Positions 8,556-17,751 of a stretch of DNA of 64,000 nucleotides are shown here, piece after piece (the stretch's first letter is position 1; each line of letters starts with the position of its first letter). The translations under genes were made by a program, and so were the position numbers. This DNA is from CAWFPR01 sp963817635. GTDB taxonomy: Bacteria; Acidobacteriota; Vicinamibacteria; Vicinamibacterales; 2-12-FULL-66-21. The notes below the pieces were generated by a model. That model was not told where the DNA came from and searched no databases. It saw nothing but the letters and a program-made list of their open reading frames with translations. The stretch lies in contig CAWFPR010000014.1 in the NCBI GenBank assembly GCA_963817635.1, positions 1 to 64,000 of the forward strand, given 5' to 3'.

Positions 8556-10556
8556 ATGTCCCGTTTCTACATTACGACGGCCATCGACTACGTCAACAGC
8601 CGGCCCCATCTCGGCACCGCCTACGAGAAGATCGCCGCTGACGTGATCGCTCGCTACAAGCGGCTCGCGGGCATCGAGACCCGGTTCCTGATGGGCAACG
8701 ACGAGCACTCGCAGAACGTGTTCCGCAAGGCGCGCGAGCTCGGTGAGGATCCGCTCGCCTACTGCGACCGCATGGCGCGCGAGTTCCTCGACGTCTGGAA
8801 ACGCCTCGATATTTCGTTCGACGATTTCATCCGGACGACCGAACCGCGTCACAAGGCGGGCGTGCAGGAACTGGTGCGCCGGATGACGGCCGCCGGCGAC
8901 ATCTACGAGGGGCACTACGAGGGGTGGTACTGCGTGTCGTGCGAGGCCTTCAAGCAGGAGAAGGACCTCGTCGAAGGGCTGTGCCCGATTCATCGCACGA
9001 AGCCGGACTGGATTCGCGAAAAGAACCACTTCTTCCGCCTGTCGCGGTACGGCCCGCCGCTGCTCGCGCACTTCGCGGCCCATCCCCACTTCCTGGTGCC
9101 CGAGGTCCGGCGCAACGAAATCGTGCGCCTGCTCGAGGGCGGGCTCGAGGACATCTCGGTCAGCCGGGCGGGGCAGGCCTGGGGCATCCCGATGCCGGAC
9201 GACCCGACCAGCGTGATCTACGTCTGGGTCGATGCGCTGATCAACTACCTGACGGCAGTTGGTTTCGGGACCGATTCGCAGATGGTCGATACCTGGTGGC
9301 CCGCCGACCTGCACGTGATCGGCAAGGACATCACGCGATTCCATGCCGTCATCTGGCCGGCGATGCTGATGTCCGCCGGCCTGCCGGTGCCGAAACAGGT
9401 GTTCGGCCACGGCTGGGTCCACTACAAGGGCGAGAAGATGAGCAAGTCGCTCGGCACGGCCGTCGAGCCGCTCGAGGCCGCCCAGCGATTTGGCGCCGAC
9501 CCGCTTCGGCTCTACCTCGTGAAGGAGATTGCCTTCGGCAGCGACGGAGACTTCACGTGGGAGCGCTTCGAGGATCGCTACAACGTCGATCTCGCCAACA
9601 ACCTGGGCAACCTGGTGAGCCGGATCGCCGCCATGGCCGAGAAATATCGCGGCGGCCGCCTGGCGCCCGCCGGTGAGCCGGGCCGGCTCGCGGCGCTCGC
9701 ATCGCGGGCGGTCGAGGACTACCGGATCGAGATGGACCGGTTCGCCCTCGAGGCCGGCGCCGCCGCCGCGTTCCGGATCATCGACGCGGCCAACGAGTAC
9801 ATCGCGAGCACGGAGCCCTGGGCGCTGGCGCGGGACGCCGCGCGAGCTGACCAGTTGTCGCAGGTGCTGTTCGATGTCGCCGAGGCCGTGCGTGTCGCCG
9901 CGATTCTGCTGCTGCCGATCATGCCGCGCTCGGCCGCCGAAATTCTGCGGCGCGTCGGTGGGGCGGCCCCGGGGGAGCACGTCCGGCTCGCCGATGCCGC
10001 GTGGCAGAACCACGGAGATCGAGTCATCGCCAGGGGAGATGCGCTCTGGCCGCGGACCGGGCAGGAGCGCGACGACAGGCCCGCCGATTCAAGAACGAGG
10101 AGTACACGCGTGGAGGATCAGAAGCCGGCACAGCCAGTGCCACCCGCCCCGACGGTCACCGGCGCCCCGGCGCCTGTCGCGGCACCGCCCGCCGCGGCAC
10201 CAGCGGCTGTTGCCGCGCCCGCCGGCGCCGAGAAGATCACGATAGACGACTTCATGAAGGTCGAGCTGCGGACCGCGAAGGTGCTCGCGGCCGAGAAGGT
10301 CCCGAACTCGCGCAAACTCATCAAGCTGAGCATCGATGTCGGCACCGAGCAGCGGACGCTCGTCGCCGGCATTGCCGAGGCCTACGAACCGGAGACGCTC
10401 GTCGGCCGTACGATCGTCATGGTCTTCAACCTGAAACCGGCAAAGCTGATGGGCATCGAGTCGAACGGCATGGTGCTCGCCGCCAGTCCGGACGGCGGCA
10501 AGCCCGCGCTGGTCGGGTTCGACCAGGACGTGCCGCCCGGGACGCGCGTGCGGTAA
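8556..10556 (+). CDS. metG: Methionyl-tRNA synthetase with C-terminal tRNA-binding domain
   Basis: Charges tRNA-Met in the cytoplasm. The 666-residue protein has the class I signature in the form RPHLGTAY (16-23), a zinc-knuckle remnant CVSC (126-129) with CPIH (143-146), YVWVDALINY, and KMSKS at 294-298. An Ala/Pro-rich linker (about 520-560) joins an EMAP/Trbp111-type tRNA-binding domain that starts ITIDDFMKVELRTAKVLAAE and ends GFDQDVPPGTRVR, typical of dimeric bacterial MetG. The frame is intact throughout. The start is fixed by the conserved MSRFYITTAIDYVNSRPHLG and the adjacent GGAG-rich repeat. Confidence 0.97.
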   Translation: MSRFYITTAIDYVNSRPHLGTAYEKIAADVIARYKRLAGIETRFLMGNDEHSQNVFRKARELGEDPLAYCDRMAREFLDVWKRLDISFDDFIRTTEPRHKAGVQELVRRMTAAGDIYEGHYEGWYCVSCEAFKQEKDLVEGLCPIHRTKPDWIREKNHFFRLSRYGPPLLAHFAAHPHFLVPEVRRNEIVRLLEGGLEDISVSRAGQAWGIPMPDDPTSVIYVWVDALINYLTAVGFGTDSQMVDTWWPADLHVIGKDITRFHAVIWPAMLMSAGLPVPKQVFGHGWVHYKGEKMSKSLGTAVEPLEAAQRFGADPLRLYLVKEIAFGSDGDFTWERFEDRYNVDLANNLGNLVSRIAAMAEKYRGGRLAPAGEPGRLAALASRAVEDYRIEMDRFALEAGAAAAFRIIDAANEYIASTEPWALARDAARADQLSQVLFDVAEAVRVAAILLLPIMPRSAAEILRRVGGAAPGEHVRLADAAWQNHGDRVIARGDALWPRTGQERDDRPADSRTRSTRVEDQKPAQPVPPAPTVTGAPAPVAAPPAAAPAAVAAPAGAEKITIDDFMKVELRTAKVLAAEKVPNSRKLIKLSIDVGTEQRTLVAGIAEAYEPETLVGRTIVMVFNLKPAKLMGIESNGMVLAASPDGGKPALVGFDQDVPPGTRVR

Positions 10557-10586
10557 AGGGCTCAAGGCTCAGAGCCGCCCAGGACT

Positions 10587-10614
10587 CGAGCCCGAAGCCC
10601 GAAGCCTGAAGCCT
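10587..10614 (+). repeat. GAAGCCY heptamer array
   Basis: Four head-to-tail heptamers (CGAGCCC, GAAGCCC, GAAGCCT, GAAGCCT) fill the space between metG and tatD and end 5 bases before the tatD start. The same word recurs, partly inverted, between the M23 peptidase and secA near 62.4 kb. Confidence 0.7.
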
Positions 10615-10619
10615 CGATC

Positions 10620-11402
10620 ATGATCGATAGCCACTGTCATCTGGCCGGCGACGAGTTTGCCGCCGACCTCGGCGACGTCGTTGCGCGCGCGAAACAGGCG
10701 GGCCTGTCGGCGGCTCTGTGCATTCTCGCCGCGGGAGACCCGTCCGAGGCTGCCGCGATTGTGCGCGTGCAGTCGCTCTGGCCGGAGGTTCGCGTCGCCC
10801 TCGGCATCCACCCGCACCAGGCAGGCGTGCACGCAGGAGCCGTTCCGGGGGCCGTCGCGGGTGTGAGGGAGGAGGTCTCCCGGCGCCGAGCCGTCGCGAT
10901 CGGCGAGATCGGCCTCGACTATCACTACGACTTCTCACCGCGCGACGTGCAGCGGGAGGTGTTCTCTGCCCAGGTCGCTCTCGCCCGCGACCTGGGGCTG
11001 CCGGTCGTCATTCACACGCGCGAGGCCACTGACGACACGCTTCACATCCTGCGGTCGGCTGCCGGCCTCCGCGGTGTGTTCCACTGTTTCACGGGCGATC
11101 GCGCGATGGCCAGGTCGGCGCTCGACCTCGGGTTCTTTCTCTCGTTTGCCGGCATCGTCACGTTTCCCAAGGCTGCTGAGCTGCGGGAGGTGGCCCGCAT
11201 GACGCCGGCCGACCGCGTGCTCGCGGAAACCGATTCGCCGTATCTCGCGCCCATTCCGTACCGCGGTCAACGCAATGAGCCGGCGCGCGTCACGCGCGTG
11301 GTCGAGACGCTGGCCGAGGTGCGCGGCGTGTCGCGCGAGGCGATGGCCGAGGCCGTCGCCGGCAACTTCCACGCGCTGTTTGGCGCCGGCACATCCGTGT
11401 AA
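10620..11402 (+). CDS. tatD: TatD family metal-dependent deoxyribonuclease
   Basis: A 260-residue TIM-barrel hydrolase of the TatD/YcfH family. It starts with the metal-binding MIDSHCHL, then GIHPHQ, AIGEIGLDYHYD, IHTREA, FHCFTGD and AETDSPYLAPIP, covering all usual metal ligands. Family members are 3'-5' DNA exonucleases or deoxyribonucleases involved in DNA turnover. The gene follows metG, a very common bacterial arrangement, here separated by a heptamer array. Its TAA stop (11400-11402) lies inside a nonamer repeat. Confidence 0.93.
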   Translation: MIDSHCHLAGDEFAADLGDVVARAKQAGLSAALCILAAGDPSEAAAIVRVQSLWPEVRVALGIHPHQAGVHAGAVPGAVAGVREEVSRRRAVAIGEIGLDYHYDFSPRDVQREVFSAQVALARDLGLPVVIHTREATDDTLHILRSAAGLRGVFHCFTGDRAMARSALDLGFFLSFAGIVTFPKAAELREVARMTPADRVLAETDSPYLAPIPYRGQRNEPARVTRVVETLAEVRGVSREAMAEAVAGNFHALFGAGTSV

Positions 11403-11419
11403 TCCGTGCAATCCGTGGC
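11393..11419 (+). repeat. ATCCGTGNN nonamer triplet
   Basis: Three tandem 9-mers (ATCCGTGTA, ATCCGTGCA, ATCCGTGGC) begin inside the last codons of tatD and run into the next leader. The same nonamer recurs at 55692-55746. Confidence 0.75.
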
Positions 11420-11429
11420 GCTTAGCGCG

Positions 11430-11459
11430 TTGACACCCCGCGCGGAACTCCAGTATTGT
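11430..11459 (+). promoter_or_regulatory. Sigma-70-like promoter upstream of polyprenyl synthase
   Basis: TTGACA at 11430-11435 matches the -35 consensus exactly. After 18 bp comes TATTGT (11454-11459), four of six matches to TATAAT. Initiation would fall near 11466, placing the translation start of the downstream gene at a later TTG rather than the GTG at 11406. Confidence 0.5.
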
Positions 11460-11489
11460 GAGCAGACCTTAACGTTCTTGAAAACCCAT

Positions 11490-12497
11490 TTGAGCGACCA
11501 TAGCGCGCACTCGCCCGTCTTTGCCGACCTGGCGCAGATCTTCGAACCGATTCGCGAAGATCTCGAAGCCGTCGAGCAGGAATTCGTCCGCCACATCCAG
11601 TCGCGCGTTGCGCTGATTCCCGAGATGGGCCGCTACATCCAGAAGAGCGGGGGCAAGCGCGTACGACCGGCCGTGCTGCTGATGGCGTCGCGCCTGGCCG
11701 GCTACCGGGGTGATCGCGCGGTCCTCTACGCCTCGGTCGTCGAGTTCATCCACACCGCGACCCTCGTGCACGACGACATCATCGACGGCGCCGATCTGCG
11801 GCGCGGGCGGATGGCGGTGCACTCGCGCTGGGGCAACGACATCACGGTCCTGCTTGGCGACTACCTGTACATCAAGTCGATGGCGATGGCGCTCACGCAG
11901 GACTCGCTCGAAATCATCCGCCTGCTCTGCGATGTCACGCTCCGGATGATCGAGGGCGAGCTGTATCAGCTCACCAAGACCGGCGTCGTGGACATCGCCG
12001 AGGAAGAGCACTTCGAGATCATCCGGCGCAAGACGGCGTTCCTCTTCGGCGGCTGCGCCCAGATCGGCGGAATGCTCGGCGGCGTGACGCCCGAGCAGGA
12101 AAGCGCGCTGCGCGACTACGGCTTCAATCTCGGCGTGGCCTTTCAGCTCGTCGACGATCTGCTCGACTACACGGCTGAGCAGGAAGCGCTCGGCAAGCCG
12201 ATCGGCGGGGACCTGCGCGAAGGCAAGGTCACGCTGCCGATCATCCTCCTGCTCCAGCGCGGCGGCACCGAAGCCGATCGGCTCATACGCGCCGTCGTCC
12301 AGGAACGGGCGGTGACGCCGGAGCAATGGCACGAGATCCTGCGGTTGCTCGCCGAGCACCGCGCTACCGAGCTCGCCTACGCGCGCGCGGTCGAGTACGC
12401 GGAGCGGGCGAAGGCCTGCCTGAACGCGTTTCCCTCGAGCCGCGAGCGCGACGCCCTGATGGCGCTGCCCGACTATGTGCTGCAGCGCGATCGGTAG
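11490..12497 (+). CDS. ispB: Polyprenyl diphosphate synthase (IspB-like)
   Basis: A trans-isoprenyl chain synthase that builds the long prenyl tail of quinones. The first Asp-rich motif is LVHDDIIDGADLRRG and the second LVDDLLDYTAEQEALGKPIG; SGGKRVRPAVLLMAS precedes them. About 335 residues, usual length. The start is uncertain: the frame is open from a GTG at 11406, but a good promoter lies at 11430-11459, and the family N-terminus (FADLAQIFEPIREDLEAVEQ) begins shortly after the TTG at 11490. TTG at 11478 is an alternative. No Shine-Dalgarno site is obvious. ligA follows after ~100 bp. Confidence 0.9.
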   Translation: MSDHSAHSPVFADLAQIFEPIREDLEAVEQEFVRHIQSRVALIPEMGRYIQKSGGKRVRPAVLLMASRLAGYRGDRAVLYASVVEFIHTATLVHDDIIDGADLRRGRMAVHSRWGNDITVLLGDYLYIKSMAMALTQDSLEIIRLLCDVTLRMIEGELYQLTKTGVVDIAEEEHFEIIRRKTAFLFGGCAQIGGMLGGVTPEQESALRDYGFNLGVAFQLVDDLLDYTAEQEALGKPIGGDLREGKVTLPIILLLQRGGTEADRLIRAVVQERAVTPEQWHEILRLLAEHRATELAYARAVEYAERAKACLNAFPSSRERDALMALPDYVLQRDR

Positions 12498-12603
12498 GCT
12501 CCACGATCCCTGGCACGCCCGTCGCTTCCGGCTTCGCCCCGAAAGTCTGAGGACCTCTACACGCCGGCCCCGGTCCGACCGGGATGCCGCGAATCGGTGA
12601 CGA

Positions 12604-14718
12604 ATGGATGCCGTGTCGCGCCTTGCGCAGCTTCGACGTGAGATCCGCCACCACGAAGAGCGGTACTACATCGAGAACGCGCCGGAAATCGCCGACGAGG
12701 CCTTCGACCAGCTGCTGCACGAACTCGAGCAGCTCGAGGCCGAGCATCCCGACCTCGTCACTCCTGATTCGCCGACCCAGCGCGTCGCCGGCCAACCGAC
12801 CGGGAGTTTTCCGACGGTCGAGCACATGGCCCCGATGCTCAGCCTCGACAACGCCTACAGTGCCGACGAACTGCGGGCGTTCGACGAACGGGTCCGCAAA
12901 GCGGCCGATCTGGGCGTGGCCCCGGTTGGCTACGTCGCGGAGGTCAAGATCGACGGGTTGAGCATCGCGCTCACCTTCGACGATGGCCGGCTTGTCCGCG
13001 GAGCCACGCGCGGCGACGGGGTTCGCGGGGAGGACGTGACCCCCAACGTCCGGACGATCCGCGCGATACCGCTGTCGCTGCGGGACGCGCCCCCGGGCCG
13101 CGTCGAGGTCCGGGGCGAAGTGTACCTGCCGCGAGCCTCGTTCGATCGCATCAACCGCGAGCGCGAGGACGCCGGCGAGCCCCTCTTTCAGAACCCGCGC
13201 AACGCCGCCGCCGGCACGATGCGCAACCTCGATCCCGCCCTCGTCGCGAAGCGCGGGCTTTCGGCGTTCGTCTATCAGCTCGTGATCGCGGATCGCCCTG
13301 CCGAAGCCGCCACCGACGGGACCGGGGGCGGCGCCGCCCCCGCCCCCAGCGCCAGAGGGAAGCCCACCCACGCCGAGACGCTGCGGGATCTCGCCCGGTG
13401 GGGCCTGCCGGTCGAACGCCACTGGCAGCTCTGCGACGGCATCGAGGCCGTCGTCGCATTCTGCGACGAATGGGCCGACAAGCGTCGGGGCCTCGACTTC
13501 GACACCGACGGGGTGGTCATCAAGGTGAACGACCTCGCGCTGCGCGACAGGCTGGGGACGACGGCGAAGTTCCCGCGATGGGCGACGGCGTTCAAATTCC
13601 CGGCGCAGCAGGCGCACACGAAGCTCCTCGAGATCGCGGTCAACGTCGGCCGCACCGGCGCGAACACGCCGTACGCCGTGCTCGAGCCGGTCTTTCTCGC
13701 CGGCTCCACGATTTCGATGGCGACGCTGCACAACGCGGAGGACCTCGCGCGGAAGGACCTGCGCGAAGGAGACACCGTCATCATCGAGAAGGCCGGAGAC
13801 GTCATCCCGAAGGTCGTGGCCCCCATCCTGAGCCTCCGGCCTCCGGAATCGGTTCCCTGGGTCATGCCGGTGACGTGCGCCGCGTGCGGAAGCCGGCTGG
13901 CGCGCGACGAGGAGGCGGTCGTCTGGCGCTGCGAGAACACGTCCTGTCCCGCGCGGCTCAGGCGCAGTCTCGAGCACTTCGCCTCGCGCAGCGCCATGAA
14001 CATCGAGGGGCTCGGCGAATCGCTCGTCGATCAGCTGATCGAGCGGGGGCTGGTGCACGACTTCGCGGATCTCTATCGCCTTGACGCCTCGACGCTCGAA
14101 CAGCTCGTGGTCGCGCCGCGGGAGCCGCGGTCGGACCGCGCCGTGCCGCGCAAGCTCGGCAAGGTTGGCAGGAACGTCGTCGAGCAGATCGACCGGAGCC
14201 GGCAGAACGACCTGTCGCGGCTGGTCTATGCGCTCGGGATCCGGCATGTCGGCGAAAAGGCCGCCGCGACCATCGCGCGCCACCTGCGGACGATGGCGGC
14301 GATCCTCGACGCTCCGATCGAGCGCCTCCAGCAGGTGCCGGACGTCGGGCCGGTGGTGGCGGCATCGGTCCGGTCCTTCGCCGACGAGCCGCACAACCGT
14401 GCGCTTGTCGCCAGGCTCGCCGACGCCGGCGTCAACATGGCCAGCCAGCAGCCCGAAGTGGCGGCAATCGAGGCGGGGCCGCTCGCGGGCAAGACGCTGG
14501 TGCTGACGGGAACGCTCGCGTCGATGACGCGCGAGGAGGCGACGGCCGCGATCGAGCGGCTGGGCGGGAAGGTGTCGGGCTCGGTCAGCCGGAAGACGGC
14601 CTGCGTGGTCGTCGGCGCGGACGCCGGCAGCAAGCTCGAGAAGGCGCGGACACTGGGAATCCGGACGGTGACCGAAGAAGAATTCAAGGCGCTTATAATG
14701 AACCACTGGTCGGATTGA
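12604..14718 (+). CDS. ligA: NAD-dependent DNA ligase
   Basis: Seals nicks in replication and repair using NAD. The 704-residue protein has the adenylated lysine in EVKIDGLS (K115), the OB-fold region, a four-Cys zinc finger (CAACGSRL and, ~20 residues on, CENTSCPARL, about 424-446), helix-hairpin-helix repeats (YALGIRHVGEKAA, LQQVPDVGPVVA), and a C-terminal BRCT domain starting GPLAGKTLVLTGTLASM. A Gly/Ala/Pro insert lies at about 240-255 in the nucleotidyl-transferase domain. The frame is intact. The htrA-like gene starts 2 bp after its stop, so the pair is probably translationally linked. Confidence 0.96.
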   Translation: MDAVSRLAQLRREIRHHEERYYIENAPEIADEAFDQLLHELEQLEAEHPDLVTPDSPTQRVAGQPTGSFPTVEHMAPMLSLDNAYSADELRAFDERVRKAADLGVAPVGYVAEVKIDGLSIALTFDDGRLVRGATRGDGVRGEDVTPNVRTIRAIPLSLRDAPPGRVEVRGEVYLPRASFDRINREREDAGEPLFQNPRNAAAGTMRNLDPALVAKRGLSAFVYQLVIADRPAEAATDGTGGGAAPAPSARGKPTHAETLRDLARWGLPVERHWQLCDGIEAVVAFCDEWADKRRGLDFDTDGVVIKVNDLALRDRLGTTAKFPRWATAFKFPAQQAHTKLLEIAVNVGRTGANTPYAVLEPVFLAGSTISMATLHNAEDLARKDLREGDTVIIEKAGDVIPKVVAPILSLRPPESVPWVMPVTCAACGSRLARDEEAVVWRCENTSCPARLRRSLEHFASRSAMNIEGLGESLVDQLIERGLVHDFADLYRLDASTLEQLVVAPREPRSDRAVPRKLGKVGRNVVEQIDRSRQNDLSRLVYALGIRHVGEKAAATIARHLRTMAAILDAPIERLQQVPDVGPVVAASVRSFADEPHNRALVARLADAGVNMASQQPEVAAIEAGPLAGKTLVLTGTLASMTREEATAAIERLGGKVSGSVSRKTACVVVGADAGSKLEKARTLGIRTVTEEEFKALIMNHWSD
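14694..14699 (+). promoter_or_regulatory. Consensus TATAAT -10 box inside ligA
   Basis: An exact TATAAT ends 21 bases before the ATG of the HtrA-like protease. No good -35 is seen 17 bp upstream. It could supply an internal promoter that lets the protease be expressed apart from ligA. Confidence 0.35.
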
Positions 14719-14720
14719 GC

Positions 14721-16223
14721 ATGTCCAAGCGCTTCACGTTCGTCACCGTGGCCCTGGCGGCATCCGTCGCGTTCCTGATCGGCCTGATCATGGCCGGCGC
14801 GATGACGACGACGCCTGTCGTGTCGAGCGCGCCGCAGGTGCAGCGAAGTCCCGGATTCCTGCGGCCGGCCGCGGTGTCGCCGGCCCCGCCGCTGGTGAAC
14901 TTTGCCGACGTGGCCGAGCGCATCAACGCCGCGGTCGTGAACATCGATGCGACGTCGAAGGTGGGCAGTCCGCGTGAGCCGCAGCGCTACTCGCGCCGGG
15001 GCGACGGCCCCATCGACGGCCCGCTGCCGCGGGATTTCGATACGCCGCGCCAGGGGTCCGGCAGCGGTTTCGTCATCGACCGCGACGGGTTCGTGCTGAC
15101 CAACTACCATGTCATCGAGTCGGCCGACCGCATCACGGTGACGCTGGCCGACGGCCGCGTCTTCCGCGCGGAGGTCGTGGGCACCGACCCGGCGATCGAC
15201 GTGGCCCTGATCCGGGTGCCGGGCGCGCACGGGCTGCCGGAGGCCCCGCTCGGCAACTCCGACGCGCTGCGGGTGGGCGAATGGGTCTGCGCGATCGGCA
15301 ATCCGCTCGGCTACGTGCACTCGGTGACGGTCGGGGTCGTGAGCTTCATCGGCCGCAAGCTGTTCGATGCCAGCCTGGACGACTACATCCAGACCGACGC
15401 CGCGATCAATTTCGGCAACAGCGGCGGACCGCTGATCAACGCGGCCGGCGAGGTCATCGGGATCAACTCGGCCATCAGCTCGCGCGCGACCAATATCGGC
15501 TTCGCGGTGCCGATCAACCAGGCGGTCGCGATCCTGCCGCAGCTGAAGACGCGCGGACGGGTGTCGCGGGGCTATATGGGCGTGGCGCTGACCGACGTCA
15601 CGCCGGCGCTGCAGCACTCGCTGAACCTCGGCGTGGCGCGCGGCGCGCTGGTGCAGGACGTCACGCCCGGCTCGCCGGCCGAGCGCGCGGGGCTGCGGAC
15701 CTACGACGTCATTCTCGAAGTCGAGGGGCGCGCCATCGAGACGAACGAGGCCTTGATTCGCGATATCTCCGCGCGCCAGCCCGGCACCGTGGCGAGGCTC
15801 GAAGTCGCGCGGGATCTGCGCCGCTTCTCGCTTCCCGTGAAGCTCGCGGAGCGGCCGCCGCGCGAGGAGTCGGAGGACCCGGCCGTGCTCGGCGACGTCC
15901 AGCGTCAGCGCGCGCCGGAGCCGCCGCCGGCGCTCCCGCTCGGGCTGTCGGTGCGCGAACTCGACCGGGCGTTCATGGGACGCTTCGAGGTCCCCGACAC
16001 GGTGCAGGGGGTGATCGTGTCGCGTGTGGATCCGACCGGCGCCGCGTTTTCCGCGTCGATCCGGCGCGGCTTCGTCATTCTCGAGATCAACCGGCACGTC
16101 GTGCACTCGGTTGCCGACTACCTGCAGATCGTCTCGGCCGCCCGTCCCGGAGAGATCCTCGCGATCTACTACTATGATCCGACGCTGGCGCAGCGCGCGC
16201 TGGCGACGGTCACCGTCGAGTGA
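14721..16223 (+). CDS. HtrA/DegP-like periplasmic serine protease
   Basis: A 500-residue trypsin-like protease with an N-terminal signal or anchor helix (FVTVALAASVAFLIGLIMAG). The catalytic triad is visible: His in TNYHVIESAD (near residue 130), Asp in DPAIDVALIRV and Ser in NFGNSGGPLINAAG (near 234). Two PDZ domains follow, with GYMGVALTDVTPAL and LSVRELDRAFMGRF. Such proteases degrade or refold misfolded envelope proteins. ATG 14721 is preferred over an in-frame TTG at 14715 because it follows the ligA stop directly. The NtrC-type regulator begins 17 bp downstream, so stress proteolysis and regulation may be co-expressed. Confidence 0.93.
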   Translation: MSKRFTFVTVALAASVAFLIGLIMAGAMTTTPVVSSAPQVQRSPGFLRPAAVSPAPPLVNFADVAERINAAVVNIDATSKVGSPREPQRYSRRGDGPIDGPLPRDFDTPRQGSGSGFVIDRDGFVLTNYHVIESADRITVTLADGRVFRAEVVGTDPAIDVALIRVPGAHGLPEAPLGNSDALRVGEWVCAIGNPLGYVHSVTVGVVSFIGRKLFDASLDDYIQTDAAINFGNSGGPLINAAGEVIGINSAISSRATNIGFAVPINQAVAILPQLKTRGRVSRGYMGVALTDVTPALQHSLNLGVARGALVQDVTPGSPAERAGLRTYDVILEVEGRAIETNEALIRDISARQPGTVARLEVARDLRRFSLPVKLAERPPREESEDPAVLGDVQRQRAPEPPPALPLGLSVRELDRAFMGRFEVPDTVQGVIVSRVDPTGAAFSASIRRGFVILEINRHVVHSVADYLQIVSAARPGEILAIYYYDPTLAQRALATVTVE

Positions 16224-16239
16224 ACCGCAAAAGCTACGC

Positions 16240-17610
16240 ATGAAATCCAGAATTCTCGTGATCGATGACGAGGCGGAGATCCGCCGATCCGTGCGGATGA
16301 TCCTCGAATACGAAGGCTACGAGGTGCTCGAAGCCTCGAGCGGCCCGGAAGGCGTCGCGATGGCCGAGCGCGACGCACCGGATCTCGTATTCCTCGACAT
16401 CAAGATGCCCGGCATGGACGGCCTCGACGCCCTGCAGCGGATCAAGGCGGCGAACGAAACGCTGCCCGTCGTGATCATCTCGGGCCACGGGACGGTGACG
16501 ACCGCGGTCGAGGCGACGAAAGCCGGGGCATTCGATTTCATCGAGAAGCCGCTGGCCAGCGAACGCATCCTGCTGACGATACGCAACGGGCTCGATCAGA
16601 CGCGGTTGCGCGACGAAAACCGGTCGCTCAAACGCGCCGCCGAGGCGCGCCACCAGATCGTCGGCGAGAGCCCGGCCCTGCGCCAGGTCTGGGACTCGAT
16701 CAAGCGCGCCGCTCCGACCAACGCGACCGTCCTGATCCTGGGCGAGAGCGGCGTCGGCAAGGAGCTCGTCGCGCGCTCGATTCACCGCAACAGCCTCCGC
16801 AGCCGCGAGCGGTTCGTTCAGGTGAACTGCGCCGCGATTCCGGAAGAGCTCATCGAATCGGAGCTGTTCGGGCACGAGAAGGGCTCGTTCACGGGCGCAG
16901 CCGAAAAACAGATTGGCAAGTTCGAACAGGCCGATCGCGGGACGATCTTTCTCGACGAAGTCGGGGACATGAGTCCCAAGACGCAGGCCAAGGTGCTGCG
17001 CGTCCTCCAGGAAGGGGAAGTCGAGCGGCTCGGATCGGCGCGGACGATCAAGGTGGACGTGCGAGTGATCGCGGCGACCAACAAGGACCTCGAACAGGAA
17101 ATCGAGAAGGGCACGTTCCGCGAGGATCTCTACTTCCGCCTGAGCGTCATCCCCATCCAGGTGCCGCCGCTGCGGGAACGGCCGGAAGACGTGCCAGTGC
17201 TGGTGAAGCACTTCGCGGATCTCTTCAGCCGCGACAACAACCGGCGTCCGCAGCGTTTCACCCAGGCCGCGCTCGAGTACCTCCAGAAGGCGCGGTGGAA
17301 GGGCAACGTCCGCGAGCTGAAGAACACCGTCGAGCGGCTCATCATCATGACGCCCGGCGAAGGCATCGACGTCAACGACCTGCGCGACATCGTCCGCACC
17401 GAGTCGCGCGGCGCCGGGGCTGACGCCGAGCGGGAGCGTCCAGGCACGCTGCGCGAGTTCAAGGAGTCGGCCGAGCGGTCGTTCCTCGTGGACAAGCTGC
17501 GCGAGCACAACTGGAACATCTCGAAGACCGCGGAAGTGATCGGGACGCCGCGCAGCAATCTGTACAAGAAACTGGAGCAGTACGGCATCACTCAGGAGAA
17601 TGATCGCTGA
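16240..17610 (+). CDS. NtrC-family sigma-54-dependent response regulator
   Basis: A 456-residue response regulator. The receiver domain has the phospho-accepting Asp53 (VFLDIKMPG). A central AAA+ domain shows Walker A GESGVGKE (about 168-175), the sigma-54 contact loop GSFTGA (about 214-219) and FLDEVGDM. A C-terminal Fis-type helix-turn-helix ends the protein (WNISKTAEVIGTPRSNLYKK). It should activate sigma-54 promoters when phosphorylated. No sensor kinase is adjacent; the next gene upstream is the HtrA-like protease. The gene ends just before a heptamer repeat array. Confidence 0.95.
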   Translation: MKSRILVIDDEAEIRRSVRMILEYEGYEVLEASSGPEGVAMAERDAPDLVFLDIKMPGMDGLDALQRIKAANETLPVVIISGHGTVTTAVEATKAGAFDFIEKPLASERILLTIRNGLDQTRLRDENRSLKRAAEARHQIVGESPALRQVWDSIKRAAPTNATVLILGESGVGKELVARSIHRNSLRSRERFVQVNCAAIPEELIESELFGHEKGSFTGAAEKQIGKFEQADRGTIFLDEVGDMSPKTQAKVLRVLQEGEVERLGSARTIKVDVRVIAATNKDLEQEIEKGTFREDLYFRLSVIPIQVPPLRERPEDVPVLVKHFADLFSRDNNRRPQRFTQAALEYLQKARWKGNVRELKNTVERLIIMTPGEGIDVNDLRDIVRTESRGAGADAERERPGTLREFKESAERSFLVDKLREHNWNISKTAEVIGTPRSNLYKKLEQYGITQENDR

Positions 17611-17623
17611 GAGCCCCTCACAC

Positions 17624-17738
<115 letters not shown>

Positions 17739-17751
17739 AAAGGAGAGGTTC